The position numbers were made by a program, and so were the translations under genes. From Micromonospora olivasterospora (lineage in GTDB: Bacteria; Actinomycetota; Actinomycetes; Mycobacteriales; Micromonosporaceae): 64,000 bases of DNA. Location of the stretch: the NCBI RefSeq assembly GCF_007830265.1, contig NZ_VLKE01000001.1, positions 1,984,001 to 2,048,000 on the forward strand, given 5' to 3'. Below, piece by piece: positions 58,035 to 64,000 of this stretch; the stretch's first letter is position 1, and each line of letters begins with the position of its first letter. A model generated the notes under the pieces. That model ran no database searches. It saw nothing but the letters and a program-made list of their open reading frames with translations, and was not told where the DNA came from.

Positions 58035-59201
58035 TCACCAACGAGGGGCGGTGCCGTCGCGGTCCGGGTCCCCGCCCAACGCGGCGACGCCCAGCCAGTC
58101 CGCGCACACGTCCGAGGTGGCCGGGTGCAGCGAGCCGCACCGGGCGTCCCGGTAGAGCCGCTCCAGCGGGTGGCCCCGGCGGGTCGCCGAGGTGCCCGCG
58201 GCCTCCAGCATGGACGCTGCCACCTCCGCCGCGGTGGTGCCGGCGAGCAGCTTGGCGCGCCACACCCAGCGGTTGGTCTCCGCGTCCCCGGGCGCCTCGT
58301 CGACCCGGCGGGCGGCCTCGGCGACCGCCAGTCCGGACGCCGCCACCGCCGCGTCGGCGCGGCCCAGGCGGGCCCGGACCGCCGGCAGGCCGGCGAGGTT
58401 GCGGACGTTCGCGTGCTCCGCCGCCGCGTCGACGGCGGCCCGGGCCACCCCGACGTAGACCGCCGCGTAGCTGGCCACCAGCCAGTGCGGCATGAGCTGG
58501 GCGACCACCAGGGCCAACCCTTCCACGCCGCCGAGCAGCCGGTCCGCTGGCACGGTCACGTCCAGGTGCAGGTCGTGCGAGGAGGTGGCGCGCATGCCGA
58601 GCGAGTCCCAGGTCGGCTCGACCGTCAGCCCGTCGCCGGCCGGCACCAGGAACTGGGAGACCAGCGACGGGTCGGCGGCGCTGCGGGCGGCCACCAGGTA
58701 GCCGTCGGCGTGCCCGGCGCCGGAGCAGAACGTCTTGCTGCCCTTGAGCCGGAAGCCGCCGTCCACCGGCTCGTACACCGTGCTGAGCTGGGAGAGCCGG
58801 GCGCCCGCGCCGCGCTCGCTCATCGCCACCGCGTACCAGGCGCCGTCGGCCGCCGCGCGCAGCAGCCGGTCCCGGGCGGCCAGCGCCTCGTCCGGCACGC
58901 CGAGGGCCCCGGCCAGCTCCTCCGTGACCGCGCCGAGCGCGCCGGTGACCGAGGCGTGCATGTTGAACACGAGCGCGGTCGCGCCGTTGCCCCTGGCCAG
59001 CTCGGTGGCCACGGCGGCGTACCCGGCGAAGGTCGCCCCCGAGCCCCCCAGCTCCGGCGGCACCATCAGCCCGAACAGCCCGGCGTCGCGCAGGTCCCGG
59101 AAGTCCTCGACCGGGAACGTGCCGTCCCGGTCGTGCTCCGCCGCCCGGGCGGCGAAACGCGGCGCCAACCGGCGGGCCGCCTCCAGCGCGTGCACAGTCA
59201 T
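58035..59201 (-). CDS. Acyl-CoA dehydrogenase family flavoprotein
   Basis: 388 residues. The three ACAD parts are visible: helical N-terminus (FRDLRDAGLFGLMVPPELGG), FAD-binding beta domain (AVAMSERGAGARLSQLSTVY, FRLKGSKTFCSGAGHADGYL) and helical C-terminus (GHPLERLYRDARCGSLHPAT). The usual catalytic glutamate region is not obvious, so it may be a fatty acyl dehydrogenase or, like DszC/HsaA-type flavin monooxygenases of the same fold, a hydroxylase. Placed between a type III PKS and a methyltransferase on one strand, ring hydroxylation of the polyketide is an attractive inference. Confidence 0.82.
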   Translation of the reverse strand: MTVHALEAARRLAPRFAARAAEHDRDGTFPVEDFRDLRDAGLFGLMVPPELGGSGATFAGYAAVATELARGNGATALVFNMHASVTGALGAVTEELAGALGVPDEALAARDRLLRAAADGAWYAVAMSERGAGARLSQLSTVYEPVDGGFRLKGSKTFCSGAGHADGYLVAARSAADPSLVSQFLVPAGDGLTVEPTWDSLGMRATSSHDLHLDVTVPADRLLGGVEGLALVVAQLMPHWLVASYAAVYVGVARAAVDAAAEHANVRNLAGLPAVRARLGRADAAVAASGLAVAEAARRVDEAPGDAETNRWVWRAKLLAGTTAAEVAASMLEAAGTSATRRGHPLERLYRDARCGSLHPATSDVCADWLGVAALGGDPDRDGTAPRW

Positions 59202-59245
59202 ACCGTCCCCTCTCGGCGTCCCCTGACGTTCCCGCCCCGGCCCGG

Positions 59246-60022
59246 CTACCCGCGCCGGACGCCGCGCCCCTGGTAGAGCACCGCGGTGGACCAGGTGGGC
59301 TTGATCTCCGGCGCCGGCCCGGCCGGCGTCGACTGTGGACCTCGGCGGCCGGCGGCGCGCGCCCGGCGGACGAGCCAGCGCAGCGTGCCGCGTAGCCCCG
59401 GGCGCACGCCCCGGACCCGCAGGTCCACGCCGTGCCGGGCGCACTCGGCGATCAACTGCCGGTGGTCCACGAACAACCGTGGGTCGTGGATGCCCCGGGG
59501 CACGGTCGGCAGCCGCTCGCCGATCTCGACTGCCAGGAGCCGGCAGAGGACGGTGTCGTTGAGGGTGTCCAGCACCAGCAGGCCCCCCGGCCGCAGCAGC
59601 CGGCACGCCTCGGCGACCGCCCGCCGCCAGTCGGGGACGTGCTCCAGCACCTCCCCGGCGGCCACCACGTCGGCGCAGCCGTCGGCCAGCGGCACGGCGG
59701 TGGCGTCGGCGTTGACCACGGTCACCCCGTGCTCGGCGGCCTGGGCCAGCGCGGAGCGGGTGAGGTCCACCCCGACGTGCCGGTAGCCCTTCCCGGTCAG
59801 GTGGGGAGCGAGCAGCCCGGCGCCGCAGCCCAGGTCGACCAGCAGCGCGCCGGGACGCGGGGCCGGCGGCACCAGCGCCGCCCGGGCCCGGGCGAGCCAG
59901 TGCAGCATGGCGAAGACCCCGTCCGGGCGCCACCACTCGTCGGCCAGGTCGTCGTACTGCCGCGGATCGTTCGGCGGCAGCACGCGGCCACCGGCGGACA
60001 CCGGGGACGAACCCTCTCCCAT
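59246..60022 (-). CDS. Class I SAM methyltransferase, UbiG-like
   Basis: 258 residues. NDPRQYDDLADEWWRPDGVF resembles the UbiG N-terminus. The SAM-binding motif is LVDLGCGAGLLAPHLTGKGY, with ADATAVPLADGCADVV and EVLEHVPDWRRAVAEACRLL as motifs II and III. UbiG enzymes O-methylate hydroxylated aromatic quinone precursors, which suits a cluster with a polyketide synthase, a possible hydroxylase and a prenyltransferase. ATG 60022. It diverges from the UbiA gene, only 45 bases away. Confidence 0.85.
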   Translation of the reverse strand: MGEGSSPVSAGGRVLPPNDPRQYDDLADEWWRPDGVFAMLHWLARARAALVPPAPRPGALLVDLGCGAGLLAPHLTGKGYRHVGVDLTRSALAQAAEHGVTVVNADATAVPLADGCADVVAAGEVLEHVPDWRRAVAEACRLLRPGGLLVLDTLNDTVLCRLLAVEIGERLPTVPRGIHDPRLFVDHRQLIAECARHGVDLRVRGVRPGLRGTLRWLVRRARAAGRRGPQSTPAGPAPEIKPTWSTAVLYQGRGVRRG

Positions 60023-60067
60023 TGCACGAGCGTGGCACGACTGGGCGGTAACGGCCAGACTTCCCTT

Positions 60068-60910
60068 ATGTCGACGATGGTGTTAGGGCTGGTCAGGGCG
60101 AGCCACCCGGAGCCCGCCGCGGCCGTCACCGCGGTCGCCGGGCTGCTCGCCTGGGGCGTGGGGCACCGCCCGGCCGGGGTCGCCGCGGTGACCCTCACCG
60201 TGCTGGCCAGCCAGCTCGCGGTCGGCTGGTCCAACGACCACCAGGACGCCGACCGCGACGCCGCGGTGGGGCGTACCGACAAGCCGGTGGCCGCGGGCAC
60301 GGTGAGCCGGCGGGCGGTCGGCCTGGCCACGCGGGCCGCCACCCTGGTCACGGTCGTGCTCGCGGCGGCGGCCACCAACCGCGCGGCAGCGCTCTGCGCG
60401 GCCGCCGGTCTGGTCTCCGCGCTGTTCTACAACTGGCCGCTGAAGTCGACACCGGCCTCCGTGCTGCCGTACGCGGTGTCGTTCGGCAGCCTGCCCGCCT
60501 TCGTGGTGCTGGCCCTGCCCGGCGCGCCCGTCCCGCCCGCCTGGCTGGTGGCCGCCGCCGCCCTGCTCGGCGCCGGCGCGCACTTCGCCAACGTGCTGCC
60601 GGACCTGGCCGACGACGCCCGGACCGGGGTGCGCGGGCTGCCGCACCGGCTCGGCGCGACCGGCAGCCGGCTGGCCGCCGCCGCGCTGCTGCTGGCGGCG
60701 ACCGGCACGCTGGTCGTCGGGCCGCCCGGGCCGCCGTCGTGGGCCGGCCTGTCGGCCCTCGCGGCGGCCGCCGTGGTGCCGCCCCTGACCTGGTACGTCA
60801 CCAGCCGCGTGGGTGGGGCCGGCGTACGGGGGGTGGCGGCGTTCCGGGCGGTGCTGCTGGTGGCCCTGATCGACGTGGTGCTGCTGGTGGCGAGCGGCCG
60901 GGTCGTCTGA
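60068..60910 (+). CDS. UbiA family prenyltransferase
   Basis: 280 residues with about eight or nine membrane helices. The first aspartate motif is NDHQDADRDAAVGRTDKP (from Asn56) and the second is LPDLADDARTGVRGLP (Asp179 onward), which bind Mg-prenyl diphosphate. It attaches an isoprenoid chain to an aromatic or other acceptor in the membrane. Adjacency to a type III PKS and UbiG-like methyltransferase suggests a prenylated polyketide. ATG 60068; it shares a very short divergent promoter region with the methyltransferase. Confidence 0.9.
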   Translation: MSTMVLGLVRASHPEPAAAVTAVAGLLAWGVGHRPAGVAAVTLTVLASQLAVGWSNDHQDADRDAAVGRTDKPVAAGTVSRRAVGLATRAATLVTVVLAAAATNRAAALCAAAGLVSALFYNWPLKSTPASVLPYAVSFGSLPAFVVLALPGAPVPPAWLVAAAALLGAGAHFANVLPDLADDARTGVRGLPHRLGATGSRLAAAALLLAATGTLVVGPPGPPSWAGLSALAAAAVVPPLTWYVTSRVGGAGVRGVAAFRAVLLVALIDVVLLVASGRVV

Positions 60911-61048
60911 CGCCGCCCCGGGCAGGTGGTGGTGCCGGGTCGCCGTCCGGGCCTCGATCAGCCCCAACTACCCTGGATCCCGGTCTGCGCGGGTATGGCC
61001 ACCGCGCCCGGGAACAGCCGGGTGGGGATCGTGACGAGGAGGACCGAC

Positions 61049-61846
61049 GTGACGCGCTCGATCAGGGGACCCCGGCGGGCGGCCCTGCTGCTGGCCGGCA
61101 CGGCCGCGGCGACCGGCCTGCTGCTCTCCGGCTGCGGGTCCGGGCAGATTGCCGAGACCGCCGTCAAGCAACCGTCGGTGCAGGGCGTCAACGTCCAGAC
61201 CCCGGACAACGAGCTCAAGGTGCGCGGCCTGTACGTCGAGTACCCGGGCCCGACCGGCTACCAGGCCGGGGCGAACGCCGCGCTCAACGCCGTCATCTAC
61301 AACGACTCGACGGAGGCGGTGACGCTGACGGTCACCACGGACAGCGCCCGCGAGGTCGTCGTCTCCAGCGGCTCGGCCAGCCCGTCGGCCCCGGCCGGCG
61401 CGTCGCCGTCCGAGCACGCGTCGCCGTCGGAGCACGCCTCGCCGTCGGAGCACGCCTCGCCGTCCGCGTCGGCCAGCCCGTCCGAGAGCGCGGCGCCGTC
61501 CGAGTCGGCCAGCCCGTCCGAGAGCGGCTCGCCGTCGCCGGCGCCCTCGGAGAGCCCGGCCGCGCCGGCCGGCGAGCCGGCCCGGATCGAGATCCCGGCC
61601 AACAGCTACGTCCAGCTCAACGTCCAGGGCGGCCGGTTCCTCCAGCTCGTCGGGCTGAACGAGCGGCGGCTCGTCGGCGAGTCGGTCAACCTGGTCTTCG
61701 ACTTCGGCAACGGCAGGACGATCAGCGCGGCCGCGGCGATCGGCGTCCCCCTGACCCCGGGCGCGCCGGCCTCCCCGATCATCGAGCGCGAGGGCGGGCA
61801 CGGCGCGGAGGGCGGCACCGAGGCCGGCTCCGGCGGGCACGGCTGA
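61049..61846 (+). CDS. LpqE-like lipoprotein
   Basis: 265 residues. GTG 61049 follows GAGGAGG and opens a lipoprotein signal with lipobox LLSGC. The domain (NNELK-type DNELKVRGLYVEYPGPTG, ANAALNAVIYNDSTEAVTLT) is followed by a Ser/Pro/Glu repeat insert (SPSEHASPSEHASPSEHAS and SPSESAAPSESASPSES) and then NSYVQLNVQGGRFLQLVGL. The fold resembles PCu(A)C/DUF461 copper-chaperone-like proteins, but no Met/His copper motif is clear. In M. tuberculosis the lipoprotein LpqE lies between carD and radA, the same context as here. Confidence 0.75.
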   Translation: MTRSIRGPRRAALLLAGTAAATGLLLSGCGSGQIAETAVKQPSVQGVNVQTPDNELKVRGLYVEYPGPTGYQAGANAALNAVIYNDSTEAVTLTVTTDSAREVVVSSGSASPSAPAGASPSEHASPSEHASPSEHASPSASASPSESAAPSESASPSESGSPSPAPSESPAAPAGEPARIEIPANSYVQLNVQGGRFLQLVGLNERRLVGESVNLVFDFGNGRTISAAAAIGVPLTPGAPASPIIEREGGHGAEGGTEAGSGGHG

Positions 61847-61869
61847 CCCGCACCCCCGACCGTCGACCG

Positions 61870-61903
61870 AACCGCCGGCGTGGCACCCGCCACGCCGGCG
61901 GTT
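61870..61903 (+). terminator. Rho-independent-type terminator after the lipoprotein gene
   Basis: AACCGCCGGCGTGGC (61870-61884) and GCCACGCCGGCGGTT (61889-61903) form a perfect 15-bp stem with a four-base loop, followed by CTTCGTC. It separates the lipoprotein gene from radA. Confidence 0.88.
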
Positions 61904-61934
61904 CTTCGTCGTACGGGAACGCTAGCGTCCTGGT

Positions 61935-63383
61935 GTGACGACGTCCCGATCGACCTCCTCCCGGGCCACCCCGCGCGGCGCGGGCCGGGCCGCGCGCGAG
62001 CCCCGCCCGGCCTACGAGTGCGACGCCTGCGGTCACCAGCCCCCGAAGTGGGTGGGGCGCTGCCCCGAGTGCGGCGAGTGGGGCTCGGTGGTCGAGTGCA
62101 CGGTGACCGGCCCGACGGTCTCCGGGCGGGTGGTCAGCTCCCGGATGCCGGCCGAGCCGGCCCGCCCGATCGCCACCATCAGCGCCGCCCCGGCGCGGGC
62201 CCGGCCCACCGGCGTCAGCGAGCTCGACCGGGTGCTCGGCGGCGGGTTGGTGCCCGGCGCGGTGGTGCTGCTGGCCGGCGAGCCGGGGGTCGGCAAGTCC
62301 ACGCTGCTGCTCGACGTGGCCCAGCAGTGGGCGGCCAACGCCGGCAGCCCGTCGCTGGTGGTCAGCGGGGAGGAGTCGGTCAGCCAGGTGCGGCTGCGCG
62401 CCGAGCGGATGGGCGCCCTGCACGACCAGCTCTGGCTGGCCGCCGAGAGCGACCTGGGCGCCGTCCTCGGCCACCTCGACGCGGTCAAGCCGGGGCTGCT
62501 GGTGCTCGACTCGGTGCAGACCATCTCCATGGTCGGCACGGAGGGGGTGCCCGGCGGGGTGACCCAGGTGCGGGCGGTCACCGCCGCACTGGTGGCGGTG
62601 GCCAAGGAGCGCGGCATCGCCACGGTGCTGGTGGGGCACGTGACGAAGGACGGCCAGGTGGCCGGCCCCCGGGTGCTGGAGCACCTGGTCGACGTGGTGC
62701 TGCACTTCGAGGGCGACAAGCACTCCTCGCTGCGGATGGTGCGCGGCGTGAAGAACCGGTTCGGGGCCGCCGACGAGGTCGGCTGCTTCGAGATGCACGA
62801 GGGGGGCATCAGCAGCCTCGCCGACCCGTCCGGCCTGTTCCTCACCCGCTACTCCGAGCCGGTGCCCGGCACCTGCGTGACGGTGGCGATGGAGGGGCGG
62901 CGCGCCCTGGTCACCGAGGTCCAGGCGCTGATCGGGGCGACGGTCGCCGGCTCGCCCCGGCGTACGGTCTCGGGGCTGGACGGCGCGCGGCTCGCGATGG
63001 TGCTGGCGGTCCTCCAGCGGCGCACCGAGCGGCTGACCCTGCACGACCGGGAGGTCTTCGCGGCCACCGTCGGCGGCATCCGGGTGGTGGAGCCGGCGGC
63101 GGACCTGGCCGTCGCCCTCGCGGTGGCGTCCGGCGGCCTCAACCTGGCCCTCGACCCGCACCTCGTCGCGATCGGCGAGGTGGGGCTGACCGGCGAGGTG
63201 CGGCGGGTCGGCGCGGTGCCGCGTCGGCTGGCCGAGGCGGCCCGACTGGGCTTCCGGGTGGCCCTGGTCCCGCCCGGGTGCGGCCCCGCGAAAGCGGGCG
63301 CCGGCCCGGAGAACATGCGGGTGATGGAGGTCACGGATTTGCGTACGGCCCTGCAGTGTGCCGCCCGCGCTTCGGTGGAGTGA
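61935..63383 (+). CDS. radA: DNA repair protein RadA
   Basis: 482 residues. The N-terminal zinc finger uses Cys29, Cys32, Cys43 and Cys46 (ECDACGHQPPKWVGRCPECG). Walker A is GEPGVGKST at 115-123. The RadA-specific KNRFG is at 273-277, and the C-terminal Lon-like domain has the LTGEVRRVGAVPRRLAEAA block. RadA drives branch migration in recombination. The GTG start is six bases after TAGCGT (61923-61928), a leaderless pattern. disA follows, as in most actinobacteria. Confidence 0.96.
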   Translation: MTTSRSTSSRATPRGAGRAAREPRPAYECDACGHQPPKWVGRCPECGEWGSVVECTVTGPTVSGRVVSSRMPAEPARPIATISAAPARARPTGVSELDRVLGGGLVPGAVVLLAGEPGVGKSTLLLDVAQQWAANAGSPSLVVSGEESVSQVRLRAERMGALHDQLWLAAESDLGAVLGHLDAVKPGLLVLDSVQTISMVGTEGVPGGVTQVRAVTAALVAVAKERGIATVLVGHVTKDGQVAGPRVLEHLVDVVLHFEGDKHSSLRMVRGVKNRFGAADEVGCFEMHEGGISSLADPSGLFLTRYSEPVPGTCVTVAMEGRRALVTEVQALIGATVAGSPRRTVSGLDGARLAMVLAVLQRRTERLTLHDREVFAATVGGIRVVEPAADLAVALAVASGGLNLALDPHLVAIGEVGLTGEVRRVGAVPRRLAEAARLGFRVALVPPGCGPAKAGAGPENMRVMEVTDLRTALQCAARASVE

Positions 63384-63526
63384 CCGATGGTGGTCGTCGA
63401 GCGGGATCGCCCATACCATACCGGACAAGGCCGGCGGACCCGCCCGGCCCGATCATCGGGTCGCATCGTGACACATCACAGTAACCGCGACAGCACCCAC
63501 CGCACGGCAGTCCGTAGACTGTGCCC

Positions 63527-64000
63527 GTGCCGATCGACCGCGATGCCAGCAGAACCGCAGGCGCGACACCCCATGCCCGCACCGGCGCCGTGGGCTCGCC
63601 CGCCCGTCCGATCAGCGTCAGCGTGACCGGGAGCATCGGCGGCGCGGGCGGCGACCCGCTGCGGGCCAACCTCGCGCTGATGGCGCCGGGCACGGCGCTC
63701 CGCGACGGCCTGGAGCGGATCCTGCGCGGGCGGACGGGGGCGCTGATCGTCCTCGGCTACGACAAGGTCGTCGAGCAGATCTGCACCGGCGGCTTCCCGC
63801 TCGACGTCGAGTTCTCCGCGACCCGCGTGCGCGAGCTGTGCAAGATGGACGGCGCGGTCGTGCTGTCCAGCGACGGCACCCGGATCGTCCGGGCGGCCGT
63901 GCACCTGATGCCGGACCCGTCCATCCCCACCGAGGAGTCCGGCACCCGGCACCGCACCGCCGAGCGGGTGGCCCGGCAGACGGGCTACCCCGTCATCTCG
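63527..64000 (+). CDS. disA: DNA integrity scanning diadenylate cyclase (partial, 3' end outside)
   Basis: The visible 158 residues cover the N-terminal extension and most of the DAC domain. The active-site DGA motif is at 108-110 ([13 protein letters not shown]) and RHR at 141-143 (GTRHRTAER). [19 protein letters not shown] is the domain entry. It makes the second messenger c-di-AMP from two ATP. GTG 63527 lies six bases after TAGACT (63515-63520). The frame stays open to the edge of the window. Confidence 0.95.
   Translation, partial: MPIDRDASRTAGATPHARTGAVGSPARPISVSVTGSIGGAGGDPLRANLALMAPGTALRDGLERILRGRTGALIVLGYDKVVEQICTGGFPLDVEFSATRVRELCKMDGAVVLSSDGTRIVRAAVHLMPDPSIPTEESGTRHRTAERVARQTGYPVIS

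Noticed and set aside
56630..58495. Long plus-strand frame over the type III PKS region
   Set aside because: It is antisense to the PKS, which has an intact Cys-His-Asn triad; the frame is Arg/Gly/Pro-rich and lacks domains.

Overview
The window is chromosomal DNA of very high G+C content from an actinomycete, most likely Micromonospora or another member of Micromonosporaceae. This is inferred from codon use, many GTG starts, TANNNT boxes sitting 6-8 bases before start codons, an actinobacterial gene set (carD, radA-disA, msiK, DUF3263, DUF397, CGNR, DUF2510) and dispersed intergenic palindromes of the kind common in that family. No rRNA, phage or CRISPR was found. There is one tRNA (Thr, UGU) and one complete IS5-family element.

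Layout. 0-5 kb: end of a probable gas-vesicle-associated gene, a GNAT acetyltransferase, a PP2C-like protein, a DUF3263 protein and a two-gene ABC exporter. 5-9 kb: DeoR regulator diverging from an aminosugar operon (SIS-type GlcN6P deaminase, ROK kinase, NagA). 9-18 kb: DUF4032, PAP2, APC transporter, a two-RCK membrane protein without a K+ filter, a pyrimidine-dimer-glycosylase-like protein, a CrtU-like desaturase, an HNH endonuclease with a structured leader and an atypical crotonase. 18-21 kb: a secreted M4 metallopeptidase facing a lipoprotein with an emfourin-like inhibitor domain. 21-27 kb: ASCH, VOC/AraC, tRNA-Thr, msiK, rlmB, cysS. 27-31 kb: IclR regulator, a DUF559-type protein carrying a coding minisatellite, palindrome arrays and the IS5 element. 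31-53 kb: accessory island with DMT exporter, CGNR regulator, both fumarase classes, a tyrosine-catabolism set (Lrp, hpd, aromatic aminotransferase, fah, unknown gene, hmgA), RDD proteins and a DUF916/WxL-like surface locus. 53-64 kb: ispF, ispD, carD, then a small biosynthetic cluster (type III PKS, acyl-CoA-dehydrogenase fold enzyme, methyltransferase, UbiA prenyltransferase), an LpqE-like lipoprotein, radA and the start of disA.

Functional links. The backbone disA-radA-lpqE-carD-ispD-ispF-cysS-rlmB keeps the order known from Mycobacterium tuberculosis but is split by about 26.6 kb between ispF and cysS and by about 5 kb between carD and lpqE; much of the unusual content sits in these splits. 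Tyrosine breakdown ends in fumarate, and two unrelated fumarases lie in the same island. A maleylacetoacetate isomerase is not recognisable, but an uncharacterised gene lies between hmgA and fah.

Quality note. At least eight genes need a one-base indel correction to read through (DUF3263, rlmB, a DNRLRE protein, an RDD protein, the DUF916 gene, a WxL-like gene, fah and a hypothetical). Several lie in G or C runs, so sequencing error is as likely as real decay.
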